Positions 1 through 10,289 are shown, numbered from the stretch's first letter. The stretch is DNA of 55,694 nucleotides from VBCK01 sp035511515 (GCA_035511515.1 DATKFG010000044.1:1-55694); one strand, 5' to 3'. Numbers and translations are program-made. The notes: generated by a model from the sequence alone, not told the origin.

Positions 1-1604
1 CCACCACATCGCTCGCGCCCGCCAGCCCCGCACTGGCGGCCTACGAGGCGGCGATCGCGGCCGACACGGTCGCCAACGAGGATGCCTACGGTCATGGAAC
101 GATGGTCGCATCGGTGGCGGCCGGACGCTACTACACCCCGAGCGGGACCGGTCCCCAGGACATCAGCGGAATTGCGCCGAACGCCAACCTGTATGACGTC
201 AAGGTGCTCGACAGCCACGGCAACGGAACCCTGAGCGATGCCCTCGAGGGCATCCAGTGGGTCATCTATCACGCCAAGGACTACAACATCAGGGTCATGA
301 ACGTGAGCCTGGCGGCCGATTCGACCGAAACCTGGCAGACCGATCCGCTGTGCGCGGCGGTGCGCAGCGCCACCGCGGCCGGCATCACGGTGGTCGTGGC
401 CGCCGGCAACTACGGGCAGTCGGTCCTGAACCAGGAGGTCTACGGCACGATCAGCTCACCCGGCAACGATCCTTCGGTGATCACGGTGGGCGCCGTCAAT
501 TTCCACAACACGACCGCGCGCGCGGCCGCCACCGTCGCCAATTTCAGCTCGCACGGGCCGACCCGTTCTTCGTACGTCGATACGAACGGCGTGACGGTCT
601 ACGACAACCTGCTCAAACCCGACCTGGTGGCGCCCGGCAACAGGATCGTCGGCGCGGCCGCCACGGCCGGCAGCAGCCTGAGCTGGAACTTCCTGGCCAA
701 CAACTACTTCGGCGTGCTCGTCAGCCCGCTTTCATTCAGCAACTTCTATGTTGGCCAGACCCAGATGGTCTTGAGCGGCACCTCGGTCGCCGCTCCAGCG
801 GTCGCCGGCACCGTGGCATTGATGCTGCAGGCCAACCGTGGCCTGTCCCCGCCGCTGATCAAGGCCATCCTTCAATATACCGCGCAGCCGCTTGCTGGCT
901 ATAACCTGCTGGAGCAGGGCGCCGGCTACCTGAACGTCGATGGTGCCGTGGTGCTGGCCAAAGCATTGAAGAACGACATTGCCTGGGGCGGATATAACCC
1001 CGGCGAAAACATCCTGGCGACCGGCCAGACGATGCCGGTCGCTTCCTCGACCATCAACGGCGCAAGCTTCAACTGGTCGCAAATCGTGTTTGCCGGCGGC
1101 AACAACGTGTTGAGCGGCAGCGCGCTGTTTACCGCGTACCAGCCGATCTGGGACGCGCGCGTTACCTGGGCCAATGGGGTCGCGCGCAAGCGCCGGGTGG
1201 TGTACTGGTCCGGCACCGGCATCCCCAGCAACACGTACCCGCAGAACTTCACCGACTCGGCCCTTTCGAGCCAGACCCTGATCACCGCCGGCGTCGTCAT
1301 CGGCGACTCGCTGGCCGGAAGCAGTTCGCTGCTCTCGAAGACCGGCGTGTTCATCCCGACGGCGACCCTGTCGGGCTGGCTGGCCGGTGGCAGCGGCTCG
1401 ACCCTGAACCAGGGCATCGTGCTGAGCAGCGGCCTGGTGCTGAGCGAAGGGCTGGTGCTCAGCGAAGGCCTGGTCCTGAGCGAGGGCCTGGTGCTGAGCG
1501 AGGGTCTGGTTCTGAGCGAAGGTCTGGTCCTGAGCGAAAGTCTGGTCGTGAGCGAAAGCGGCGGGCGCGTCTTCGGCTTCAAATTCCAGCCGCAAGGCGA
1601 GTAG
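1..1604 (+). CDS. S8 family serine protease (subtilase), 5' partial
   Basis: Secreted subtilisin-type endopeptidase, cut at its N-terminus by the window edge; the reading frame runs from base 3. The His motif GHGTMVAS (His codon 93-95), the oxyanion-hole Asn in VVVAAGN (codon 408-410) and the nucleophile motif SGTSVAAPAVAG (Ser codon 783-785) are all present in subtilase order. The catalytic Asp and any signal peptide must lie upstream of the window. After the catalytic domain come about 200 residues I cannot assign. They end in a run of GLVLSE repeats and a short GGRVFGFKF tail. The gene stops 10 bases before the next gene, so the two may be co-transcribed. The active-site Ser is intact, so the enzyme is probably functional. 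Its substrate is unknown. Confidence 0.93.
   Translation, partial: TTSLAPASPALAAYEAAIAADTVANEDAYGHGTMVASVAAGRYYTPSGTGPQDISGIAPNANLYDVKVLDSHGNGTLSDALEGIQWVIYHAKDYNIRVMNVSLAADSTETWQTDPLCAAVRSATAAGITVVVAAGNYGQSVLNQEVYGTISSPGNDPSVITVGAVNFHNTTARAAATVANFSSHGPTRSSYVDTNGVTVYDNLLKPDLVAPGNRIVGAAATAGSSLSWNFLANNYFGVLVSPLSFSNFYVGQTQMVLSGTSVAAPAVAGTVALMLQANRGLSPPLIKAILQYTAQPLAGYNLLEQGAGYLNVDGAVVLAKALKNDIAWGGYNPGENILATGQTMPVASSTINGASFNWSQIVFAGGNNVLSGSALFTAYQPIWDARVTWANGVARKRRVVYWSGTGIPSNTYPQNFTDSALSSQTLITAGVVIGDSLAGSSSLLSKTGVFIPTATLSGWLAGGSGSTLNQGIVLSSGLVLSEGLVLSEGLVLSEGLVLSEGLVLSEGLVLSESLVVSESGGRVFGFKFQPQGE
1413..1556 (+). repeat. Tandem 18-bp coding repeat in the subtilase C-terminus
   Basis: Eight consecutive 18-base units, the first and last degenerate, each encode a variant of Gly-Leu-Val-Leu-Ser-Glu. 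The first unit is GIVLSS and the last SLVVSE. Synonymous differences between units (gtg, gtc or gtt for Val; gaa or gag for Glu) show selection on the peptide rather than a very recent slippage. The alternating hydrophobic pattern suggests a small beta-solenoid or a surface-attachment stalk. That is inference. Confidence 0.9.
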
Positions 1605-1614
1605 CCGGCCACTC

Positions 1615-4248
1615 GTGATGAGTGCCGCCGCCCCACGAACCCTGTACGCGTACGGCCGGCGCGGCTGGCTGGCGCTGCATCGGGCCCTGATGCCCGACTA
1701 CAACCGCCCGGCCACGCTGTACTGGTGGACGATGGTGTTGCTGGGAGCCGTGGTCCTCGCGTTTTCGGTCCGCAGCGTCTGGGCGCTGTCGTTGCCGCAG
1801 ATCGTTCAGATCACGGTGGGTGTGCTGGTTGCGATGCTGGCCGGCCTGTTCCCGGTCCGCGTTCCCCGCTCGAAGAACTCCTTCGCGGCGGGCGAAATCT
1901 ATATTTTCCTGCTGCTGGCCATCCATGGGCCGGCGGCCGCCGTTCTGGGCGCGGCTTGCGAGGCCGCGCTGGGCGCGTACCGCACGTCCAAGCGCTGGAC
2001 CAGTCGGATTTGCAGCCCGGCCATCGCCGGCCTGGCCATGTTCGTGTGCGGCTGGATGTTCCAGGCCGCCGCCGAGGCCCTGCGCGCGAGCGCCTTGCTC
2101 GGCCCGGGCGGGCTGATGCTGCTGCTGATGACGCTGGGCGCGATCTACGCCTTCGTCAACAGCGCGCTCGTGAGCACGGTGGCCAAGCTCAAGCGCGGCG
2201 AGCGGGTGTCCTTCGCGAACTGGTTCCACGAGTGGGGCTGGGTCGGCCTGACGTTCACCTCGGCCGGCGCGCTGGCATCGCTGCTGTTCCTGACTTTCAA
2301 GCAGTTTGGCATTCCGGTGCTGATCGTTTCGGTTCCGATGCTCGCCATGTTCCTGACGACGCTGCATTATTTCCTGGCGCAGCAGACCGCGGCGGAGCGC
2401 GAGCGGGCGGCACGGGTCGAGGCTGCCGAAAAAGTGGCGGCCCAGGCCGCGCAGCACGTGCGCGAGCTCGAGCAGAGCGAAAAGCGGTTCCAGAGCGCTT
2501 TCACGCACGCCTCGATCGGTATGGCCCTGGTATCGACCGATTGCCGCGTGTTACAGGCCAACCGTGCCCTGAGCGCTCTGCTCGGCTGCGACGTATCGGC
2601 GATCACAGGTCGGCCATTTACCGAATTCCTGTTCGGTGAGGATGCCGGGATGCTGCAAGAGCAGCTCACTCGCGTGCTTCGACGCGAGGTGGAGGCCTTC
2701 TCGCTCGAGCTTCGCTGCCGCGACGCCAATGGGCGCGAGATCTGGGCTTCCCTGCATTGCGGCTTCTTCGCCGATTCCCTGCCCACCGAGCCGTGCCTGA
2801 TCTTCCAGGTTCACGACGTGACGGCGCGCCGTCGCGCCGAGGGCCGGCTGCAGCACATCGCCTACCACGACAGCCTGACCAATCTGGCCAACCGCAGCCG
2901 TTTCAACGAGTCCCTGCTGCAGGCACTGGAAAACCAGCGCGAGGATCCGTCGCGCCACTTTGCGGTGATGTACCTGGACTTCGACCGCTTCAAGCTGATC
3001 AACGACAGCTTGGGGCACGGCGCCGGCGACGAGTTCCTGCTGAAGGTTGCGCGCCGGATCCAGGAGCATGTGCGGCCGGGCGACGTGCTGGCCCGGCTCG
3101 GTGGCGACGAGTTCGCGATCCTGACCGAGGATGTCGGCAACACCCACCACGCCGTTGCGCTGGCCGAGCGCCTGCAGCTGGTGCTGCGCAAGCCGCTGCA
3201 GATCGCCGGCAAGGAGGTCTCGACCAGCGCCAGCATCGGCATCACGTTCAGCGACATCGGGTATCGGACGCCCGAGGAGGTTTTGCGCGATGCGGACCTG
3301 GCCATGTACAAGGCCAAGGCCAAGGGCAAGGCGCAGTTCGCGTTGTTCGATACCAGCCTGCACCGCCGGGCAACCGAGCAGCTCAGCCTGGAAGGCGACC
3401 TGCGCCGTGCGGTCGAGACCGGCGCGCTGCAGCTGGTGTTCCAGCCGATCTACCAGGTCGAACCACGACGGCTCGTATCCTTCGAAGCGCTGGTGCGCTG
3501 GCATCACCCGCAGCGGGGGCTGATCAGCCCGACCACCTTTATTCCGATGGCCGAGGAATGCGGCCTGATCGAGCCGCTCAGCCACTGGGTGCTCGAGAGC
3601 GTGTGCAGCCAGCTGCACGCCTGGCACACCCGCTTTGCGCATGCCGTTCGCATCGGCATGCACATGAACGCGTCGAGCCGGGACTTCGCCTCGCCCACCT
3701 TTTGCAATCAAGTCGCCGAAGCGCTCGGCCGGCACGACCTGCGGCCCAGCCTGTTGACGCTCGAGATCACCGAAAACGCGCTGATGGCGCGCATGGACCA
3801 GGCCGCCGACACGATGAAGCAGCTGCGCCAGCTGGGTGTCGGACTGAGCATCGACGATTTCGGCACCGGTTATTCATCGCTGAGCTATCTGTCGGTACTG
3901 CCGATCAACAGCCTGAAGATCGACCGGTCGTTCGTGAACCAGTTGCAGGGCAGCGCGGAGAACTCCGAGATCGTGCGGGCCGTGATCACACTGGGCGCCT
4001 CACTCGGAAAGCAGGTGATCGCCGAAGGTGTCGAAACCGAATCGCAACTGGAGCATCTGCAGCGCCTCGGCTGCAGTCACTGCCAGGGGTTCCTGCTGGC
4101 CGAGCCGTTGACCGCTCGCCAGGCGGGCGCGCTGATCGAGAGCCTGGCGCCGCCGCCGGGCGCCTCGGGCGCACCGCCCGGCACGTCCGAGCCCGAACTG
4201 CTGTTCAGTGCAGAGCGCGAAATCAAACGGCTGTTGCGCATCCACTGA
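1615..4248 (+). CDS. Membrane PAS-GGDEF-EAL protein (c-di-GMP synthesis and/or hydrolysis)
   Basis: An 877-residue bifunctional-type c-di-GMP enzyme. The N-terminal ~250 residues hold several hydrophobic segments (a membrane sensor region of unknown type), followed by a short coiled region and a PAS domain starting near FQSAFTHASIGMALV. The GGDEF domain has an intact GGDEF signature at residues 496-500. The EAL domain has EAL at 624-626 and an intact DDFGTGYSSL from residue 747, plus LKIDRSF, so both activities look possible. The start is GTG at 1615, with ATG at 1618 as an equally good alternative; no strong ribosome site is seen. It lies 10 bases after the subtilase and converges on the OPT transporter. 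A weak GC hairpin (4272-4288) without a T-run sits between the two convergent stops. Confidence 0.93.
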   Translation: MMSAAAPRTLYAYGRRGWLALHRALMPDYNRPATLYWWTMVLLGAVVLAFSVRSVWALSLPQIVQITVGVLVAMLAGLFPVRVPRSKNSFAAGEIYIFLLLAIHGPAAAVLGAACEAALGAYRTSKRWTSRICSPAIAGLAMFVCGWMFQAAAEALRASALLGPGGLMLLLMTLGAIYAFVNSALVSTVAKLKRGERVSFANWFHEWGWVGLTFTSAGALASLLFLTFKQFGIPVLIVSVPMLAMFLTTLHYFLAQQTAAERERAARVEAAEKVAAQAAQHVRELEQSEKRFQSAFTHASIGMALVSTDCRVLQANRALSALLGCDVSAITGRPFTEFLFGEDAGMLQEQLTRVLRREVEAFSLELRCRDANGREIWASLHCGFFADSLPTEPCLIFQVHDVTARRRAEGRLQHIAYHDSLTNLANRSRFNESLLQALENQREDPSRHFAVMYLDFDRFKLINDSLGHGAGDEFLLKVARRIQEHVRPGDVLARLGGDEFAILTEDVGNTHHAVALAERLQLVLRKPLQIAGKEVSTSASIGITFSDIGYRTPEEVLRDADLAMYKAKAKGKAQFALFDTSLHRRATEQLSLEGDLRRAVETGALQLVFQPIYQVEPRRLVSFEALVRWHHPQRGLISPTTFIPMAEECGLIEPLSHWVLESVCSQLHAWHTRFAHAVRIGMHMNASSRDFASPTFCNQVAEALGRHDLRPSLLTLEITENALMARMDQAADTMKQLRQLGVGLSIDDFGTGYSSLSYLSVLPINSLKIDRSFVNQLQGSAENSEIVRAVITLGASLGKQVIAEGVETESQLEHLQRLGCSHCQGFLLAEPLTARQAGALIESLAPPPGASGAPPGTSEPELLFSAEREIKRLLRIH

Positions 4249-4309
4249 CCCTCCTGCGCCCTGCGGGCTTCGGCGGGCGAGCCCCGCCACCAGAGCCAGC
4301 CTGCGCTGC

Positions 4310-6346
4310 TCAGGCGGCCAGTCCGACCGCCGTCGCGAGCATCGCCAGCAGCGCCTTGATCATCGATTCACCGGCGATCAGTCCGGATGCCACCGGGACG
4401 CTGTACGTGTCCTCGCTGGCGGGCGAGAGCCTGCGCCAGATCGCACCGATGGCCGCGCCGATTGCGAACGACAATGGGATGCTGAACGGAACCATCCAGC
4501 CCAGTCCCAGGCCGGTGGCCGAAGGCAAAGCGGGGCGCGCCTTGGGGAAAGCTTTTGCCACCAGCGGCAGCAGTACCCCGATCGCTGCGCCCATCAGCAC
4601 GGCATACAGCACCGAGGGCGGCAGAGTGCTCAGGCCTCCGGTGAGTGCCCGCGCGACCGCGACCCAGGTCTGCGCGGCCGGGTTCGGATACGCCTCCAGC
4701 GCAGCGAAATTCGGGACCATTAGGTACCAGGCCGGAACGCACGCCAGCGTGCCGAAGAAGACCCCGGCGAGCTGGGCCAGGAACTGCTGGCGCGGGTTCG
4801 CTCCCAGCAGGTAGCCGGTCTTCAGGTCCGACAGCAGGTCGGCCGAGGCCGAAGCGCTGTTGGCGCTGATCCCGGCCGACATCACGTTCTGCGTGATGCT
4901 GGCCGGTGCACCGACGGCACTGGGCGGGGACATCAGCGCAAACAGCATCTGCATCAGCTTGCCCATGGCCCCGACCGGGGAAAGGTCGGTCTCGCCGGCC
5001 GAGCGCGAGACCACCAGCGACAGCACGAAGCACAGGGTCACCGCGATCAGCCCGGCCCACCAGGCCACGCCGAAAGCCACCACCTGAATCGCGACCATCG
5101 CGATCGTCAAAGGCGCCATGCCGGCGATCATCCAGATGACGGGCACCTCGATCGCGTTCATCGCCTGCTGCAGCGCGCTGGGCGGCTCGTTGGCGACGTT
5201 GCGGGCGCGCGGTGCACGCAGCATCGCAAAAGCTCGTCCTATCGTGCGCCACTGCAGCGCCAGCGCGGTCAGGTTCGCGAACACCAGCACCGAGGCGCCG
5301 CCCCACAGCGCCCAGCGCAGCGGGTGGTAGATGGCCCCGCCCCGGATGGCCGCAATCGAGGCGACGTAGCCGGTCACCCCGGCGTGGGCCGCATCGATGC
5401 TGTGCAGCCAGGGCGCAATGAAGAAATACAGCGCCGCCGATGCCGCCAACATCGACAGCGAGACCCGCAGGCCGACGATCATGCCCAGGCCGATGACCAT
5501 CACGCCCGGCTCGAACCCGAAACCGAGCACAGGCTTGCCGTCGATCAGACCGAATCCCTGGGCCGGCAACTGCCCGGGAAGATGCAGGTCGAAAAGATGG
5601 GCGCGCATCCATGCGAAAAACCGGCCGAGCGCCGCGAACTGCTCCTCGGCGGTGCTGAGCACCCCGGAAATGGCGCCCACCGCCAGCGCGATCAGCAGCG
5701 CATGCGCCTTTTGCAACGCCTCGCGTCCGCTCCCGTACAGGCTGCGCAGCGTCGCTGCGGCCGCGGTTCCCGTCGGGAACGGCAGCTGGGCGTCATTGAT
5801 CAGGTGGCGCTTCAGCGGAATGGCGAGGAAAACGCCCATCGCTGCGGTGGTGAAGGTGAACGCCGCGACCACCCACCAGGGCTGGTGCCGATGCTGGGGG
5901 TCCAGAATCATCAGCGCCGCAAAGGTCACTGACACCAGCGAGCCGGTCGAAAAGCCGGCGGCCGAAGCCGTTGACTGCATGCAGTTGTTTTCCAGGATCG
6001 ACAGCTGTCCAAGACGCCGCCCCGAAGCCGCACGCAGCATGCCCCAGCCGAGGTAGGACAACACGCAGGCGGTGATCACTATGCCGACCGAGAAGCCGAC
6101 TTTCAGATTCGTGTACAGGTTCCCCACCGACATCAGCATCCCGATCACCGCGCCGGTGAGCACGGCGCGCACGGTCAACTGCGGGACGCGGTCGCCCTGG
6201 TAGACGGTCGAGAACCAGTGTCGGTCCTTCTCCTCGAGGCTGGCGTGGGCTGCCGGGGCAACGACTTCGGCCGCCGGCGGGCCGTTGCCCGACTGCGGCG
6301 ACCGGATCGCGAACTTTGCCTTACCCGTTCGGGTCAGAGCACTCAT
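4310..6346 (-). CDS. OPT/YSL family oligopeptide transporter
   Basis: A 678-residue polytopic inner-membrane protein of the oligopeptide transporter family, which imports small peptides or metal-chelator complexes with protons. Family features visible are GNLYTNLKVGFS in the first membrane segments and LENNCMQSTASAAG, the ENN-Q-TxASA motif, followed by many hydrophobic helices to the C-terminus. I chose ATG at 6346 because AAAGG lies about 8 bases upstream and the protein then begins MSALTRTGKAKF. The open frame runs further to 6499, but those extra 51 residues look non-coding. The nearby secreted subtilase on the other side of the GGDEF-EAL gene could supply peptides. That link is speculative. 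Confidence 0.92.
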   Translation of the reverse strand: MSALTRTGKAKFAIRSPQSGNGPPAAEVVAPAAHASLEEKDRHWFSTVYQGDRVPQLTVRAVLTGAVIGMLMSVGNLYTNLKVGFSVGIVITACVLSYLGWGMLRAASGRRLGQLSILENNCMQSTASAAGFSTGSLVSVTFAALMILDPQHRHQPWWVVAAFTFTTAAMGVFLAIPLKRHLINDAQLPFPTGTAAAATLRSLYGSGREALQKAHALLIALAVGAISGVLSTAEEQFAALGRFFAWMRAHLFDLHLPGQLPAQGFGLIDGKPVLGFGFEPGVMVIGLGMIVGLRVSLSMLAASAALYFFIAPWLHSIDAAHAGVTGYVASIAAIRGGAIYHPLRWALWGGASVLVFANLTALALQWRTIGRAFAMLRAPRARNVANEPPSALQQAMNAIEVPVIWMIAGMAPLTIAMVAIQVVAFGVAWWAGLIAVTLCFVLSLVVSRSAGETDLSPVGAMGKLMQMLFALMSPPSAVGAPASITQNVMSAGISANSASASADLLSDLKTGYLLGANPRQQFLAQLAGVFFGTLACVPAWYLMVPNFAALEAYPNPAAQTWVAVARALTGGLSTLPPSVLYAVLMGAAIGVLLPLVAKAFPKARPALPSATGLGLGWMVPFSIPLSFAIGAAIGAIWRRLSPASEDTYSVPVASGLIAGESMIKALLAMLATAVGLAA

Positions 6347-6502
6347 GAGGCCTTTCAGCCATGCGGCGTCGCAGGTCAGGGTAGTTGCAGCGGCGCGGCA
6401 ACAAGGGAAGAATTCGTTGATTCGAGCGCCGCTTTTTGGAGCTTGGTTTCTTATTGCGTCGCGGAATGCTTGCGACACGGCGTTCGAACCTGGAGACACG
6501 CG

Positions 6503-6664
6503 GTGCTGTCCAGATTCTGGCTGGTCACGTTCCTGATCGTCGCGTTCGTCGCGGCCAGTTGGGCGTTCGGGCTTCGGCTGGGTGGTGCCGACGGGAATTA
6601 CGCCGGCTTTGCCGACCGTTCCACGGCCGCCGTATTCGCCGATGACGAAGGCCGCGGGCGCTGA
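6503..6664 (+). CDS. Possible 53-residue single-pass membrane protein
   Basis: A short frame with a GTG start. GGAGA lies about 7 bases upstream (6491-6495), a good ribosome site. The predicted peptide begins MLSRFWLVTFLIVAFVAASW, a positively charged start followed by one hydrophobic helix, then a polar acidic tail rich in Gly, Asp and Ala. It is divergent from the OPT transporter, whose start lies 156 bases away. No family is recognised. The combination of ribosome site, charge pattern and helix makes it plausible, but chance ORFs of this size are common in GC-rich DNA. Confidence 0.4.
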   Translation: MLSRFWLVTFLIVAFVAASWAFGLRLGGADGNYAGFADRSTAAVFADDEGRGR

Positions 6665-6935
6665 GCCTCTCAGGCATGGTGCGCACGCGAGGTGGCTGAG
6701 TTTCCGGAACGCGAGCCCGGCACATTACGGCATGCCACAGGGACAGGCGGTAGGGCTGTCGCCATCCGCGAACGGACAGCCAACCCGCTTGCGCCAGTGA
6801 ATTATCGCGACGGAGCGGTCGGCTGCGACGCCTGCTCAGGTGTTTCTCTGCCGCATCTGCTGGGTAGGAACCACGGCCGACGCGTACCCGCGGGATGTTG
6901 ACATGACCCCGAAACGGTCTCGTACGCCCCCGCTC

Positions 6936-7669
<734 letters not shown>

Positions 7670-7673
<4 letters not shown>

Positions 7674-8422
7674 GCCTTGTCGCCGCCCAGGTAGGCGGCC
7701 TGCACCCGTTCATCGGCGGCGATCAGCTGCGGGGTTCCCTCCGCCAGCACCGAGCCCTCGGCCATCACCGTGATGCGGTCGGCCAGGTGGAACACGACCC
7801 GCATGTCGTGCTCGACCAGCAAAATCGTGAGCGAATGCTCGCGGTGCAGCCGCCGGATCAAGCCGGTGATCTCGTACGTTTCCTGCTCGCCCATGCCGGC
7901 GGTGGGCTCGTCGAGCAGCAGCAGTCGCGGCTTCAGGGCGAGCGCCATCAGGATTTCAGTGGTTCGCTGATCGCCGTGCGCCAGTTCGCCGGCGAAATGC
8001 CGTGCCTTGGCGGTCAGGTTGCCAAGCTTGAGCAGTTCTTCGACCCGGGATTCGATCTGATGGCTGGCCGAGCGCGACAGCCACGGACTCATCCGCAGCC
8101 CGGCCTGCGCCTCGACCGGAATACGCAGGTTCTGGTGGACGCTGAGCTCCGGAAAGATTTCGGTGATCTGGAACGTCCGTGCGATGCCCAGGTCGACGCG
8201 CTCGTGCGGCGCGCGCGCGGTGATGTCCTGCCCGTCGAACACGATGCGTCCACTGTCCGGGCTGCGAAAGCCGCTGAGCAGGTTGAACAGCGTGGTCTTG
8301 CCGGCCCCGTTGGCGCCGATCAGCGCGCGCAGCTCGCCCGGCGCGACCGATATCGAAACATCGTTGACGGCCCGCAGGCTGCCGAAACAGCACGACAGCT
8401 GCTCGGCGCGCAGCAGGCTCAC
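7670..8422 (-). CDS. livG: Branched-chain amino-acid type ABC transporter ATP-binding protein LivG
   Basis: A 250-residue ABC ATPase, partner of LivF. Walker A is GANGAGKTTL, Walker B is LLLDEPTAGM, and the H-loop region reads LLVEHDMRVVF. The signature region reads LAHGDQRTTEI, the variant form usual in LivG rather than LSGGQ. The start is GTG at 8422, overlapping the livM stop as GTGA. The same frame stays open upstream to 9304, but that extension is only the shadow of livM. Coupled on both sides by 4-base overlaps. Confidence 0.95.
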
Positions 8423-9369
8423 GTCGGACTCCGGCCCCGCAGCAGGCCCAGCAGGCCGCGCGGAAAAAAGAGCACCACCAGCACGAAGATCAGGCCGACC
8501 ACCGACATCCAGTTTTCGGTGTGGCTGGACACATAGTCCTGCAGCACGACGAACACGCTCGCGCCCAGCAACGGGCCCCAGAACGATCGCATCCCGCCCA
8601 GAACCGTCATGATCACGAAGTTGCCCGACATATCCCAGCGCAGTGCGCGCGGATCGGTGAAATTGTTCAGCAGCGCATACAGCGTACCGGCCAGGCTGAC
8701 AAACGTGCACGAGATGACGAAGGACAGCCACAGGTGGCGCTCCACCGCGATGCCCAGAAAGCGCGCGCGGCGCTCGTTCTCGCGGATCGCCACCAGCGTG
8801 CGGCCGAAGGGCGAGCGCAGCAGCAACGCCATCGCCCCCACGGAGGCGGCGAAGCAGGCCAGGGCCAGGTAGTAGAACGCGGTGTCGCTGTTCTGGATGT
8901 CCAGTCGCAGCGATCCCAGCTGCAGCGGCAGGCGGCGCCAGCCGGTCAGGCCGTCGTCGCCCCCGGTGACGGCGTTCCAGCGAAACGCGATGAAGTAGAA
9001 CACCTGGCCGAACGCGATCGTCACCATCGCGAAGTACACGCCGCGCCGCCGCACGATCAGCGCGCCGATCAGCGCCGCCGCCAGGGTGCCGACCACCACG
9101 CCGATCAGTATCCCCAGGGCGGTGCTGGGCACCAGGTACTTCAGCGTCATTCCGGCCCCGTAGGCGCCCAGGCCGAAATAGGCCGCGTGCCCGAACGACA
9201 GCGTGCCGGTGTAGCCGAGCAGGAAATTCAGCGCCATCGCGGCCAGGCCCATCACCACGACCCGGCTGGCCAGCTCGGTGTATCCGCCGATCGCGTTGAT
9301 CCACAACGGCATGGTCAACAGCACAACCCAGAGCAGCGCGGTTGCGGTCCGCCGCAGGGGCTGGGTCAC
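8419..9369 (-). CDS. livM: Branched-chain amino-acid type ABC transporter permease LivM
   Basis: A 316-residue inner-membrane permease with about ten hydrophobic segments. The LivM core is recognisable in LLGYTGTLSFGHAAYFGLGA and later in GGMRSFWGPLLGA, the cytoplasmic loop that contacts the ATPases. The start is GTG at 9369, overlapping the livH stop as GTGA, and it ends in a GTGA overlap with livG. With LivH it forms the membrane channel of the importer. Confidence 0.95.
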   Translation of the reverse strand: MTQPLRRTATALLWVVLLTMPLWINAIGGYTELASRVVVMGLAAMALNFLLGYTGTLSFGHAAYFGLGAYGAGMTLKYLVPSTALGILIGVVVGTLAAALIGALIVRRRGVYFAMVTIAFGQVFYFIAFRWNAVTGGDDGLTGWRRLPLQLGSLRLDIQNSDTAFYYLALACFAASVGAMALLLRSPFGRTLVAIRENERRARFLGIAVERHLWLSFVISCTFVSLAGTLYALLNNFTDPRALRWDMSGNFVIMTVLGGMRSFWGPLLGASVFVVLQDYVSSHTENWMSVVGLIFVLVVLFFPRGLLGLLRGRSPT

Positions 9370-10232
9370 TGCAGGCGTCCTTCCTCGCCGAGCAGGCCGC
9401 GCGGACGCACCAGCAACACCAGGCCCATCATCGCGAAGATGACGGCCTCGCTGGCAGACGGGAAGAACACGGTGGTGAGCCCGGATGCGACCCCGATCAG
9501 GATGCCGCCGAGCAGGGTACCGGGCAGGCTGCCCAGTCCGCCGACGATGATCGCGACGAAACTGGGCATGATCAGCGAAGTTCCGATGGTCGGCTGAAGT
9601 CCGAGCATTCCGGCCGCCAGCACGCCGGCCAGGCCGGCCAGGTAGATGCCCAGTCCGAAGTTCAGGTTGCGCAGCACGCGCACGTTCACGCCCAGCGCCG
9701 AGACGGTCTCCAGGTCCAGCGTGCCGGCGCGGATCCGCATGCCCAGGCGAGTCTGGCGCAGGATGAGGAACAGGGCGCCGACCGCCAGTGCGACCAGCAG
9801 CACCATGAACAACCGATACCCGGTCAAGAAGAACAATTGCGTGCTCAGGGGCCGCGTCAGCCAGCTCGGAATCGGGTAGGGCAGGCTCTGTGCGCCCCAG
9901 ATGAAGCGCGCGGCGTCTTCCAGGATGTAGGCCAGGCCGAAGGTCAACAGCAGGCTGTACAGCGGGTCCCGGCCATATAGGGGCCGGATCAGCAGGCGCT
10001 CGACGACCAGTCCCAGGGCGGCGGTCAACAGCGGCGCCAGCAGCAGCGCGCCCCAGAAGCCGACAAAGGGCATCAGGGAGTACGCCAGGTAGGCGCCCAG
10101 CGCCAGAAAGCCGCCGTGCGCGAAGTTGATCACGCCGCTCAGGTTGAGGATCAACGACAGGCCCAGCGCCATCAAGGCATAGAACGCCCCGACGATGAGC
10201 CCGTTGAATACGTTGTACAGGATCAGCTGCAT
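9366..10232 (-). CDS. livH: Branched-chain amino-acid type ABC transporter permease LivH
   Basis: A 288-residue inner-membrane permease and the first of the four coupled transport genes. The family N-terminus is clear from MQLILYNVFNGLIVGAFYAL and SGVINFAHGGFLALGAYLAY; the EAA-like loop is GGLGSLPGTLLGGILIG. I start at ATG 10232, which matches the family length, but no good ribosome site precedes it. GTG at 10280 is preceded by a G-rich stretch and would add 16 residues. A GC-rich palindromic region separates it from the binding-protein gene. Confidence 0.93.
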   Translation of the reverse strand: MQLILYNVFNGLIVGAFYALMALGLSLILNLSGVINFAHGGFLALGAYLAYSLMPFVGFWGALLLAPLLTAALGLVVERLLIRPLYGRDPLYSLLLTFGLAYILEDAARFIWGAQSLPYPIPSWLTRPLSTQLFFLTGYRLFMVLLVALAVGALFLILRQTRLGMRIRAGTLDLETVSALGVNVRVLRNLNFGLGIYLAGLAGVLAAGMLGLQPTIGTSLIMPSFVAIIVGGLGSLPGTLLGGILIGVASGLTTVFFPSASEAVIFAMMGLVLLVRPRGLLGEEGRLQ

Positions 10233-10289
10233 ATGCGAATCGAGTGGCGTGGCGCGCGCAACTGGCCCGTCGTTCGGCACAAGCCCCCG

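Noticed and set aside
1413..1556. Short direct repeats as a CRISPR-like array
   Set aside because: Units are contiguous 18-base codons without spacers inside a protein frame. The ~420-bp mshQ repeats are likewise coding and spacer-free.
6347..6499. N-terminal extension of the OPT transporter
   Set aside because: The extra 51 residues have no homology pattern, and a good ribosome site supports ATG 6346.
6665..6935. Possible gene or RNA in the gap downstream of livF
   Set aside because: No frame has a ribosome site with plausible composition, and no stable conserved RNA structure or terminator could be recognised by eye.
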